DNA of 10,258 bases from Chloroflexota bacterium (GCA_021777365.1 JAJYDP010000130.1:1-10258); one strand, 5' to 3'. Shown: positions 1 through 6,775, numbered from the stretch's first letter. Numbers and translations: made by a program. The notes: generated by a model not told the origin, from the letters alone.

Positions 1-959
1 CGGGAGCAGTACTCATTGGCACCGGGCTGGCGGCTGCCCACGCAGTAGATGTAGGCGACGGTCCGGACCGGCCGGCCGTGGTAGGACAGCGACCCGTTGG
101 AGCCGTCCACCAGCGCCTTGAACTCGGGAAGCGTCACCACGCCATCGATGCCGTACCCGAACTCGCCGGCCTCCGGCTGGTAGGTGTCGAACCCGGTCGC
201 CACCACGATCGAGCCGACCTCGACGTGGATCAGCTCGGGGAGGTCCCGGTTGATCCGGATGGCGGCGACGTAGTTGCCGAAGCTTCCTGACTTTGCCATC
301 AGCTCGGCGTTGGTGAAGACCGTGATGTTGGAACGCTTCCTGACCTCGTCGACCAGGCTCGCGATGAGCTCCCGCCCATTCCGCTCGTGCGGGTAGATGT
401 TGCCGAAGCGCCCGACCCACCCGCCGAGCTCCTGCTCGCGCTCGACCAGAAATACCTCGAGCCCGACATCGGCGAGCCCGATGGCGGCCCGGAGGCCGGC
501 GATCCCCGCGCCGATGACCATCGCCTTCTGGGTGGTCTCCACGACCAGCGGCTCGAGCGGCTCGCTCAGGCGCGTCCGCGCGATCCCCGCCTTGACCAGG
601 CTGATGGCCTTGTGCGTGGCCCCGCCGGGGTTGTCGGTGTGGGCCCAGGAGTCCTGCTCCCGGATGTTGACCTGGGTGTAGGTGTACGGATTGATGCCGG
701 CCCGCCTGGCCACCCCGCGGAACGTCAGGGTGTGCAGCTTGGGCGAGCACGAGGCGACCACCAGGCCGTCGAGGTGCTGCGTCTCGATGTCCTGGACCAT
801 CTCCTCCTGCGTGGCATCGGCGCAGGCGAAGATGGTGTTCTTGGCCACCACCACGCCGGGGTCGTCCTTCACGGCCGCCACGACGCGCTCCACGTCCACG
901 TAGTCGGAGATGTTGCCTCCGCAGTGGCAGATGTAGACGCCGATCCGCCGCTCGCTCAT
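1..959 (-). CDS. hdrA: HdrA-like FAD/iron-sulfur subunit, N-terminal part (runs off left edge)
   Basis: This is the N-terminal 319 codons of an HdrA family protein (heterodisulfide reductase subunit A, a cytoplasmic electron-transfer flavoprotein). No stop occurs before base 1. The HdrA N-terminal domain is at residues 1-135, with cysteines C11 and C13 (VYICHCGGNI), C46 and C71 (VASCSP) and a VNIREQDSWAH motif at 98-107. A Rossmann FAD motif follows (GAGIAG, 150-155; VERE at 172-175; ATGF at 254-257), then YCVGSR near 305. Many HdrA proteins have Cys where this one has Asp103 (REQCSW), and the PTxxCxxC segment after the FAD motif is absent: residues 181-200 read GRFGNIYP instead. These changes recall QmoB-type HdrA paralogues. 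The ATG overlaps the stop of the upstream gene (ATGA, 956-959), with GAAGG about 8 bases before it, so translation is probably coupled. The family is secure. The exact partner and substrate are not. Confidence 0.93.
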   Translation of the reverse strand, partial: MSERRIGVYICHCGGNISDYVDVERVVAAVKDDPGVVVAKNTIFACADATQEEMVQDIETQHLDGLVVASCSPKLHTLTFRGVARRAGINPYTYTQVNIREQDSWAHTDNPGGATHKAISLVKAGIARTRLSEPLEPLVVETTQKAMVIGAGIAGLRAAIGLADVGLEVFLVEREQELGGWVGRFGNIYPHERNGRELIASLVDEVRKRSNITVFTNAELMAKSGSFGNYVAAIRINRDLPELIHVEVGSIVVATGFDTYQPEAGEFGYGIDGVVTLPEFKALVDGSNGSLSYHGRPVRTVAYIYCVGSRQPGANEYCS

Positions 960-3673
960 GCCGGCACCTTCGTCTTCGCCTGCGTCCGTTCCAGGTGAGC
1001 CGCCACCTGCGCAGCGGCTGCGCCGGCGTGCATGATCGAGTCGACGATGTCCTTCGCGCCGGACGCAGCGCCGGCCACGAAGACCCCCGGGATGCTGGTC
1101 TGGCCGGGATTCAGGTCCTCGTCGGGCTCCGCGACGTAGTAGTACTCGTCGTGGGCCAGCTCCTCACCGACGAACAGTCGCTCCGTGTCCCGGTTCGGCT
1201 GGACGCCGACGGCGAGCACCACGAGGTCGTACTCGGCATCCACCAGGGTGCCGCCGTGCTCGATGTCCTCGTAGCGCAGGACCAGGTTGCCGTTCTCCTT
1301 CTCGGCGATCTTGGCCACGCGACCCTTGACGTAGGTGGCACCCATCGACCTGGCCTGCTCGTAGAACTCCTCGTAGCGCTTGCCCGGCGCCCGGATGTCC
1401 ATGTAATGGACCGTGACGTCGGCCAGCGGCAGGGCGCCCATGATCAGCTGGTTCTGCTTGATGGAGTACATGCAGCAGAACTTGGAGCAGAGCGGGTTGC
1501 CGACGGTCTCGTCGCGCGAGCCCGTGCAGAGGACGTACGCGATCCGCTCGGGCACCTTGCCGTCGCCCGGCCGCAGGATGGTGTTGAAGGGACGCGTCGG
1601 GGCCAGCAGGCGGTCCATCTGCATCCCGGTGATGACGTTCTTGTACGTGCCGAAGCCGTACTGCGGCTTGAGGTCCGCGTTGAACAGCTTGAACCCCGTG
1701 GAGACGACCACGGCGCCGACCTCGACGTCGAGCTTCGTGTCCCGCGCGTGGAGGTCGATGCAGCCATCCACCGGGCAGGCGGCCACGCACTCGCCGCACT
1801 CGGAGCAGACGGCGCAGTCCAGGCATCGGCCGGCGGCGGCGCGGGCCTGCACCTCGGTCAGTGGCGCCTCGACCTCCGAGAAGTCGTTGGGAGCCGCGCT
1901 CAGCGTCGTTCCGTTCGGCAGCGGCGCGCGGAGCGCGTACGCCTTCTGGCGAGCGAGGACCTGCTGCTTGTCCACCACGGGCAGCCGGTCGTCGAAGCCG
2001 CTCAGGGCTCCGCCCGTCAGCCAGCGGTCGATCATGTGCGCCGCCCGGCGACCCTCGCCGACCGCGCGCGTGATGTCGGTCGCGCCGTGTACCACGTCTC
2101 CGGCGGCGAAGATGTACGGCACCTCCGTCTGGCGGGAGACCGGGTCGGCCTTGAGCGTGCCGTTCGGGTTGGCCGCGACGTGGCTCGCGAATGCGCCCGT
2201 GTCCGGGCTCATGCCGATGGCGCCGATCACGACCTCGCAGGGCAGCACGGTCTCGCTACCCGGGATCGGCTCGGGACGGCGGCGGCCCGAGCCATCCGGC
2301 TCGCCGAGCGCCATGCGCTGGCAGCGCAGGCCGCTCACCGCGCCGCTGGCGTCGCCCAGGATCTCGGCCGGGGCGACCTGGAAGCTGAAGGCCACGCCCT
2401 CCCGCTCGGCGTCGTCGGCCTCCACGTGGTGGGCCGGGAGCTCCTCGCGGCCGCGCCGGTAGGCCACCGTCACGGACGTGGCACCGAGCCGGCGAGCCGT
2501 TCGCGCGGCGTCCATCGCGACGTTGCCGCCGCCGATGACCACGACGCGCTTGCCGGTCAGGTCCATGGGCTGGTCGAGCTTGACCTTGCGCAGGAAGTCC
2601 GTGGCGGCGAGGACACCGAGGCGGTCCTCGCCGGGGACGCCGATGCCCGTCGAGCGCGGCGTGCCGGTCGCAACGAGGACGGCGTCGAAGCCATCCTCCC
2701 TGAGGGCGGCCAGGTCCCGGACCGGCGTGTTCGTGACGATCTCGACGCCGATCGCCCGGACATTGTCGATGTCGCGCTCGACCACCTGGACCGGCAGCCG
2801 GTAGGACGGGATCGCCAGGCGAAGGAACCCGCCCGGTTCGGGGGCCGCCTCGAAGATCTTGACGGCGTAGCCCTTGCGGGCGAGCTGCCAGGCGGCGGTG
2901 AGGCCGGCGGGGCCGGAGCCCACGATCGCGACCTTCCTGCCGTTCGGGTCGGCCACCTCGATGCCCGGGCCGTCGGCCGTCTCGTCATGGTGGTCGGCGG
3001 CGAAGCGCTTCAGGAGGCGGATGGGGAGCGTCCCCTCGAGCGAGCCGCGCGTGCACTCGCTCTCGCACGGCGCGTAGCAGGCCCGGCCGAGCGTGCCGAC
3101 GAGCGGCGTCGCCTCGAGCACAAGCCGGTAGGCCTTCTCGTATTCGCCGCTGCGGATCAGCGACACGTAGCCATGGGCCTGGATGCCGGCGGGACAGGCG
3201 TACGAGCACGGCGAGCTGCCACCGCGGTCGATCACGGCCTTCTTGGGCACCGCCTGGGGGAACGCGATGTAGGCGGCACGCCGGGCCACGAGGTCGGAAT
3301 TGAACTGGTCCGGCACCGCAACCGTGCAGGCGGTCTCGCACTTCGAGCAGCCCGTGCAGGTGTTCTCGTCGACGAAGCGCGCCTTCCTGGTGACCGTCGC
3401 CTGGAAGCGTCCGTCGCCGTTGCGGCGGATCCCGTCGACCTGGCTGTAGGTCATCGCGGTGATGTTCGGGTGATGGATGGTGGCGGCCATCTTGGGCGTC
3501 GAGATGCAGCTGGCGCAGTCGAGTGTCGGGAAGACCTTGCTGAGCAGGATCATCCGCCCGCCCACGCTGGCTTCCTTCTCGACCAGCAGGACCTTGTAGC
3601 CCATGTCGCCGAGCTTGAGGGCGGACTCCATCCCTCCGATGCCGCTGCCGACGACCAGGACGTCGTAGTCCAT
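956..3673 (-). CDS. HdrA-like flavoprotein with an inserted GltD-type NAD(P)H oxidoreductase module
   Basis: The protein has 905 residues. Residues 1-150 are HdrA: FAD motif GSGIGG at 9-14, VFPTLDCASC ending in C53 and C56, and a cluster motif at C106, C109, C112 and C116. Residues about 151-615 are a complete GltD/glutamate-synthase-small-subunit-like module. It has N-terminal cysteines C156, C160, C199, C203 and C207, a second FAD motif (GSGPAG, 252-257), an NADPH-type motif (GGGNVAMDAAR, 381-391, then AYRRGREELPA) and an FAAGD motif near 522-526. Residues 616-905 return to HdrA with a cysteine-rich ferredoxin segment (C617, C620, C623, C626, C629, C633), LCTGSR and C729/C733/C734. The HdrA half lacks the usual N-terminal domain. 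The reading frame stays open upstream of base 3673, but the ATG used here follows the MvhD-like stop by 2 bases, has GGGAG about 10 bases ahead and begins directly with the FAD fold. Likely role: electron exchange between NAD(P)H and the Hdr partners. Direction is unknown. Confidence 0.95.
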   Translation of the reverse strand: MDYDVLVVGSGIGGMESALKLGDMGYKVLLVEKEASVGGRMILLSKVFPTLDCASCISTPKMAATIHHPNITAMTYSQVDGIRRNGDGRFQATVTRKARFVDENTCTGCSKCETACTVAVPDQFNSDLVARRAAYIAFPQAVPKKAVIDRGGSSPCSYACPAGIQAHGYVSLIRSGEYEKAYRLVLEATPLVGTLGRACYAPCESECTRGSLEGTLPIRLLKRFAADHHDETADGPGIEVADPNGRKVAIVGSGPAGLTAAWQLARKGYAVKIFEAAPEPGGFLRLAIPSYRLPVQVVERDIDNVRAIGVEIVTNTPVRDLAALREDGFDAVLVATGTPRSTGIGVPGEDRLGVLAATDFLRKVKLDQPMDLTGKRVVVIGGGNVAMDAARTARRLGATSVTVAYRRGREELPAHHVEADDAEREGVAFSFQVAPAEILGDASGAVSGLRCQRMALGEPDGSGRRRPEPIPGSETVLPCEVVIGAIGMSPDTGAFASHVAANPNGTLKADPVSRQTEVPYIFAAGDVVHGATDITRAVGEGRRAAHMIDRWLTGGALSGFDDRLPVVDKQQVLARQKAYALRAPLPNGTTLSAAPNDFSEVEAPLTEVQARAAAGRCLDCAVCSECGECVAACPVDGCIDLHARDTKLDVEVGAVVVSTGFKLFNADLKPQYGFGTYKNVITGMQMDRLLAPTRPFNTILRPGDGKVPERIAYVLCTGSRDETVGNPLCSKFCCMYSIKQNQLIMGALPLADVTVHYMDIRAPGKRYEEFYEQARSMGATYVKGRVAKIAEKENGNLVLRYEDIEHGGTLVDAEYDLVVLAVGVQPNRDTERLFVGEELAHDEYYYVAEPDEDLNPGQTSIPGVFVAGAASGAKDIVDSIMHAGAAAAQVAAHLERTQAKTKVPA

Positions 3674-3675
3674 GC

Positions 3676-4119
3676 TCACTTCGCTCCCGCCGTCCGGAGC
3701 CCGGCGAGCACCGCCGAGAACTGCTGGACGTGCCTGGTGAAGGGCTCCGCGCACACCGAGCAGATGGCGGCCATCTTCACCCGCTGGGGATCGTGGCCGT
3801 GCTGCTGCAGCAGCGCCTGCGCTTCGCCCACGATCCGGGACGCCCGCTTGCTGCAGTCGGGCAGGTAGGCGCACTCGTCGCCGTCTGACGCGATGAAGAC
3901 CCCGTCGAACCCCTGGTCGATGGCGTGCGCGATCCAGGCGGGCTTGATCCCGCTCGTGCAGGGCATGCTGATGACCTCGACGCCCGGCGAGTAGTGCATG
4001 TGCTGGCTCCCGGCCAGGTCGATGCCGGGGTCCGAGATGTTGTTGGTGGAGAAGACCAGGATCCGCGGCACGGACCCGGACTGCTTCTCGTGCACTTCGG
4101 CGGCGGCGACCGCGCTCAT
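3676..4119 (-). CDS. mvhD: MvhD/FlpD-like electron-transfer subunit, divergent
   Basis: The protein has 147 residues and resembles the MvhD delta subunit (PF02662-type), which normally passes electrons from a hydrogenase or formate dehydrogenase to HdrA through an iron-sulfur cluster. Matching features are the IDLAGSQ segment (33-39), a YSPGVEVISMPC strand with C54, an FDGVFIASDGDEC segment with C83, C89, and a C-terminal ICSVCAEPF with C120 and C123. The Cys-rich motif expected near the N-terminus (FCCNWC or similar) reads FSTNNISD at 23-30 and has no cysteine, so the usual cluster cannot be assembled in the standard way. The ATG at 4119 has AGGAG 9 bases upstream. The gene ends 2 bases before the HdrA-GltD fusion, fitting a joint complex. 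No hydrogenase gene is visible. Family assignment is likely, and the redox role is uncertain because of the missing residues. Confidence 0.85.
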   Translation of the reverse strand: MSAVAAAEVHEKQSGSVPRILVFSTNNISDPGIDLAGSQHMHYSPGVEVISMPCTSGIKPAWIAHAIDQGFDGVFIASDGDECAYLPDCSKRASRIVGEAQALLQQHGHDPQRVKMAAICSVCAEPFTRHVQQFSAVLAGLRTAGAK

Positions 4120-4148
4120 GGGACGGTGCTCCTGCAGGGCGGCTTGGA

Positions 4149-4177
4149 GGCGGGGTGCGATGACTCGACACCCCGCC
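4149..4177 (-). terminator. Strong hairpin between tusA-like and mvhD-like genes (attenuator or processing site)
   Basis: A perfect 9-bp inverted repeat (GGCGGGGTG at 4149-4157, CACCCCGCC at 4169-4177) continues inward with CGA/TCG after one bulged A at 4168, closing on a 4-base loop. It begins 16 bases after the stop of the TusA-like gene and ends about 29 bases before the MvhD-like start. No T-run follows on the minus strand, so it is not a classical intrinsic terminator. Partial termination, RNA processing or 3'-end protection would all separate expression of the sulfur-carrier genes from the Hdr genes. The structure is seen and the function is inferred. Confidence 0.4.
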
Positions 4178-4193
4178 GTTCACTCGTGGGGGG

Positions 4194-4460
4194 TTACTTC
4201 GCGCGGCGCACGAAGACCCGGTCGTACCCCTGGGCGGTGAGGTGGCCCAGGAAGCCGTGCCCGACCTTGGCCGCCCATGCCCCGATGTCCGACTTCGTGA
4301 CCGGGTCGCTCGACCAGATCTCGATGACGCTTCCGACGGGCACCGTGCCGATGCCCTTCTTGGCCTCGAGGAGGGGGCCCGGGCAGGCGGCGCCGCGGGC
4401 GTCGACCACCCTGGCCGCGGTGATGGTTTCGAGTTCGTTGTCGGCGAGTGCTGCGGGCAT
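4194..4460 (-). CDS. tusA: TusA-family sulfur carrier (CPGP type)
   Basis: The protein has 88 residues, a normal length for TusA-like carriers, which hold sulfur as a persulfide on one cysteine and hand it to partner proteins. The signature is VVDARGAACPGPLLEAKK, residues 18-35, with carrier cysteine C26 in a CPGP rather than CPMP motif. The rest fits the fold: VGSVIEIWSSDP (42-53), an AWAAKVGH helix (61-68) and a basic C-terminal strand. The frame continues upstream, but the ATG at 4460 has a perfect AGGAGG 8 bases before it and lies just after the DsrE-like gene. It is clearly different from the TusA at 5529-5765, so the operon holds two non-identical carriers. The family is confident. The donor and acceptor are unknown. 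Confidence 0.9.
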   Translation of the reverse strand: MPAALADNELETITAARVVDARGAACPGPLLEAKKGIGTVPVGSVIEIWSSDPVTKSDIGAWAAKVGHGFLGHLTAQGYDRVFVRRAK

Positions 4461-4501
4461 TGACGGATCCTCCTGTGACGCCTGGGCGTCTTCTCGGGTG
4501 G

Positions 4502-4873
4502 CTAGTAGACGAGTGCGTTGGTGGCGCTGGTGATCTCGGCGACGAACCGCCCGGCCGCCACGACCTCGGCGTTCTCGACGAACTGGGTTGCCGGATCGAT
4601 TTCCCGCGCATTGACGCACGGGCCGCAGACGAGCAGCTTCCCCCCGAGGTCGCGATAGTCGGCGAGCAGCCTGGCGAGCGGAGGGAAGCCCCGGGCCTCG
4701 ACCCTGTCGGCCCTGCCGCGGACCGCCAGCTCGACGCCGGCACCCTGCAGGCCGATGACGACCTCGACGTCGGAGGCCATCGCGGCGACCGCCATGACGA
4801 AGGGGATCGTCGCGGGCTCGGCGTCGTCCGGTCCGTGCATCACCATGAACACGAGCTTCTCGGTGTCAGCCAC
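4502..4873 (-). CDS. DsrE/DsrF-like sulfurtransferase family protein
   Basis: The protein has 123 residues, the usual size of a single DsrE/DsrF/YchN-like domain, a family of small cytoplasmic proteins that take part in sulfur relay through a conserved cysteine. It opens with a hydrophobic strand (KLVFMVMHGPDD, 6-17), then TIPFVMAVAAMA and VEVVIGLQGAGVELA. The motif LLVCGPCVNAREI (80-92) holds C83 and C86, a CxxC pair at the position of the DsrE active cysteine. The next strand ends EVVAAGRF. I place the start at GTG 4873, with GGAAGG about 10 bases upstream. A longer GTG start seven codons earlier (VKEGARH) is possible. It lies between the DsrE2-like and CPGP TusA genes, 41 bases before the latter. 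The family is confident, and true DsrE function in a DsrEFH complex is not implied. Confidence 0.87.
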   Translation of the reverse strand: MADTEKLVFMVMHGPDDAEPATIPFVMAVAAMASDVEVVIGLQGAGVELAVRGRADRVEARGFPPLARLLADYRDLGGKLLVCGPCVNAREIDPATQFVENAEVVAAGRFVAEITSATNALVY

Positions 4874-4959
4874 GTGCCTTGCACCTTCCTTCACGGCTCG
4901 CCGGCGCGCGCCGGCACTGTCGCCGGTCCGCCAGGGCGGCCCTTCGGCCTCCCGGCCTT
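4874..4959 (-). other. 86-base spacer with inverted repeats between dsrE2-like and dsrE-like genes
   Basis: This short gap holds a perfect 16-base palindrome at 4900-4915 (GCCGGCGCGCGCCGGC). It also holds a second stem at 4934-4941 with 4946-4953 (8 pairs, one mismatch, 4-base loop). Neither is followed by a T-run on the minus strand. They may fold in the transcript and adjust the ratio of the two products. GC-rich DNA makes such matches by chance, so confidence is low. Confidence 0.25.
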
Positions 4960-5514
4960 CTAGATGAAGAGCGGCGACCAGCCCTCGGACATGAGGCCGA
5001 TCACGGTGGCCGCGCCGACCGGCTCGCCCATGCCCTCGATCAGGTCGTCCCGGGTGAGCCCGAACATGTCCATGGTCATCTGGCAGGGGATGAACTCGAC
5101 GCCCATCGACTGGGCGATCTCGAGCAGCTCCTTGGGGCTGGCGTTGCGCTGCTGCTTGGCGAGCCGGCCCATCATCCAGGGCCCCATGCCCAGGAAGTTC
5201 ATCTTGGAGAGCTTGCGGTGGCTGATCCCGGGACGCTGCATGAGCGCCAGCAGCCGCTGCATCCAGTTGTGGCCGGTGACCCGGCGGGAGTCCCGGACGA
5301 AGTTCTGAAGGCCCCAGAAGGTCACGAAGACCTTGCACTGCACGCCCATCGAGCCGGCGGTGGCGGCGAGCAGCAGGGTGGCCCAGACCTTCTCGAGCTC
5401 GCCGCTGTAGTTGATGAGCAGGATGTCGTGGTGCGCCACCGCGCCGGTCTCGGCGGGGGCCGCGGCGGGTGCCGGCGCGGTGGCCTCGCCGGGGGCCTCG
5501 AGGGTGAGGGTCAT
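4960..5514 (-). CDS. dsrE2: DsrE2-like (DsrE/F/peroxiredoxin-like) sulfur-relay protein
   Basis: The protein has 184 residues. An Ala/Pro-rich leader (1-28) precedes a DsrE2-type domain: a hydrophobic strand DILLINYSGELEKVW (30-44), the helix TLLLAATAGSMG and a CKVFVTFWGLQNF segment with C60. A Met/Lys-rich central part runs from about 95 to 125 (HRKLSKMNFLGMGPWMMGR). The motif GVEFIPCQMTMDMFGL (138-153) has C144, followed by an Ala/Gly-rich C-terminal part. C60 and C144 are the probable persulfide-carrying residues. The Met-rich middle and the TFWGLQ motif are typical of DsrE2 proteins found beside tusA and hdr genes in sulfur oxidisers. The ATG at 5514 has AGGAGG 10 bases upstream and lies 14 bases after the tusA stop, so the two genes are almost certainly co-transcribed and may pass sulfur directly. 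Membrane association of some DsrE2 proteins is known, but no clear transmembrane run is seen here. Confidence 0.9.
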   Translation of the reverse strand: MTLTLEAPGEATAPAPAAAPAETGAVAHHDILLINYSGELEKVWATLLLAATAGSMGVQCKVFVTFWGLQNFVRDSRRVTGHNWMQRLLALMQRPGISHRKLSKMNFLGMGPWMMGRLAKQQRNASPKELLEIAQSMGVEFIPCQMTMDMFGLTRDDLIEGMGEPVGAATVIGLMSEGWSPLFI

Positions 5515-5528
5515 GGCCGTAGAGCCTC

Positions 5529-5765
5529 CTACTTCTTCTGGAGCACGAAGCGATAGACGCCACCCTCGGCGCCCGACTCGAGGAGCGGGTTGCCGGTGGT
5601 CTTCGACCAGGCCTCGAGGTCCCTGGTGGATCCCGGGTCGGTGGCGAGGACCTCGAGGAGCTGCCCGCTCGCGAGCGGCTTCATGGCCTGCGCGGTCTTC
5701 ACGATCGGCATGGGGCAGGAGAGGCCCCGCGCATCGACGTGGGTGGCGATCTCGAGGGTGGTCAT
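5529..5765 (-). CDS. tusA: TusA sulfur carrier protein (CPMP type)
   Basis: The protein has 78 residues and the canonical TusA layout: VDARGLSCPMPIVKTAQAM (10-28) with carrier cysteine C17 in CPMP, then LLEVLATDPGSTRDLEAW (37-53) and a final GGVYRFVLQKK strand. TusA accepts persulfide sulfur from a donor such as a rhodanese or desulfurase and gives it to DsrE-type or other acceptors. The frame is open further upstream, but the ATG at 5765 has AAGGAAGG about 6 bases before it and overlaps the stop of the metal exporter gene by 4 bases (ATGA, 5762-5765), which indicates coupled translation. The gene is followed after 14 bases by dsrE2. Assignment is secure. Confidence 0.95.
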   Translation of the reverse strand: MTTLEIATHVDARGLSCPMPIVKTAQAMKPLASGQLLEVLATDPGSTRDLEAWSKTTGNPLLESGAEGGVYRFVLQKK

Positions 5766-6775
5766 GGTCCCTTCCTTTCGGGGCACCCGGCGGTCAGCGC
5801 AGGGGGCGGGTCCGGTATGTCGCTGGCTACACTGGTGGACGGGCCGGTCCGGCCCTGGCCGCACGGTTCGTGTTCCATCTGGAGCGTGGCGTGGTCGACG
5901 CCGACCCGGCGCAGCGCGGTCGTGGCGGCCGGGAGCACGTCGCAGGCGTCGGCCGTGGGCTGCAGCTCGAGGTGCGCCGTCACGAGCGGCAGATCCTCGG
6001 CGAGCGCCCAGACGTGCAGGTCGTGGATCCCGGCGGCGCCGGGTACCGAGCGCAGGGCCGCGCTGGCAACCGCGAGCGACGGCTGCGCCGGGACGCCCTC
6101 GGCGAGGATGTGGACCACATCGCCCAGCAGCCGCAGACCGGCGATCCCGAGGAGCACCCCGATCGCCAGGCTCGCAACCGCATCGAAGACCGGCGGCCCG
6201 CCGGCCAGGATCACGAGGGAGGCGGCGATGACGGCGGAGGAACCTGCGGCATCGCCGGCGAGGTGCAGCACCAGCACGCGCGTCGCGCTTGTCCGCCGCT
6301 CGATGCCGTGCACCAGCAGCGCGGACGTGGAGTTGGTGACCAGGGCGAGTACCGCAACGCCGAGGACACCGGCCGCCTCCACCGGGGTCGGCGCGAGCAG
6401 CCGGCCCACGCTCTCGGCGAGGACCGCAGCGCTCGCGGCCACCAGCAGCGCACCGTTGACCAGGGCCCCGATGGATTCCATGCGGTGGAAGCCGTAGCTG
6501 TGGGCGGCGTCCGGCTCCCGGGTGGCGAGCCGGGCCGCCGTGAACCCCACGACGAGTGCCGCGACGTCGACCGCCACGTGGGTCGCGTCGCTCAGCAACG
6601 CCAGGCTCCCCGTCAGCAGGCCGCCCACGATCTCCAGGACGAGGACGCCCAACGCGAGCAGCAAGGCCACCAGCAGCCTCGGCGACGGGGCGGCGCGTGC
6701 GACAGCCTGAGCATGCAGCGTGGGGCTCGCGACAGACGAGATCGGGGATGTGGCGCTCATTGGGGCCGGGATCAC
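5762..6775 (-). CDS. CDF-family divalent metal cation exporter (CzcD/ZitB-like)
   Basis: The protein has 337 residues and belongs to the cation diffusion facilitator family, inner-membrane metal/proton antiporters that export Zn, Co, Cd or similar ions. About six hydrophobic segments lie between residues 33 and 225. The metal site is visible as HxxxD in the second (LLSDATHVAVD, H66 and D70) and in the fifth (HLAGDAAGS, H171 and D175). The cytoplasmic domain has the HDLHVW motif (251-256) and AHLEL (267-271). A Pro/Ser-rich tail of about 35 residues (303-337) follows and includes C305 and C331. GTG 6775 is preferred because GGGAG stands 7 bases upstream. ATG 6760 has no ribosome site. It is the first gene of the sulfur-relay operon, and its stop overlaps the tusA start. 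The exact metal cannot be read from the sequence. Confidence 0.95.
   Translation of the reverse strand: MIPAPMSATSPISSVASPTLHAQAVARAAPSPRLLVALLLALGVLVLEIVGGLLTGSLALLSDATHVAVDVAALVVGFTAARLATREPDAAHSYGFHRMESIGALVNGALLVAASAAVLAESVGRLLAPTPVEAAGVLGVAVLALVTNSTSALLVHGIERRTSATRVLVLHLAGDAAGSSAVIAASLVILAGGPPVFDAVASLAIGVLLGIAGLRLLGDVVHILAEGVPAQPSLAVASAALRSVPGAAGIHDLHVWALAEDLPLVTAHLELQPTADACDVLPAATTALRRVGVDHATLQMEHEPCGQGRTGPSTSVASDIPDPPPALTAGCPERKGP

Noticed and set aside
13..750. A 245-codon minus-strand frame at the left edge.
   Set aside because: It is out of frame with the HdrA gene, which is open over the whole of 1-959 and has clear HdrA motifs. The other frame gives repetitive Arg/Gly/His text.
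995..3868. A 957-codon open frame on the plus strand opposite the HdrA-GltD gene.
   Set aside because: Its translation is Arg/Val/His/Asp-rich low-complexity text with no motif. It mirrors codon bias of the true minus-strand gene, whose FAD, NADPH and cluster motifs are unmistakable.
3674..4183. A longer version of the HdrA-GltD protein starting at 4183 (1075 residues).
   Set aside because: The extra 170 residues are a frame-shifted reading of the MvhD-like gene. The ATG at 3673 has a ribosome site and begins the FAD fold.
4900..4915. The 16-base GC palindrome as a mobile-element end or recombination site.
   Set aside because: No partner repeat, transposase or integrase gene is nearby, and pure GC palindromes arise easily in DNA of this composition.
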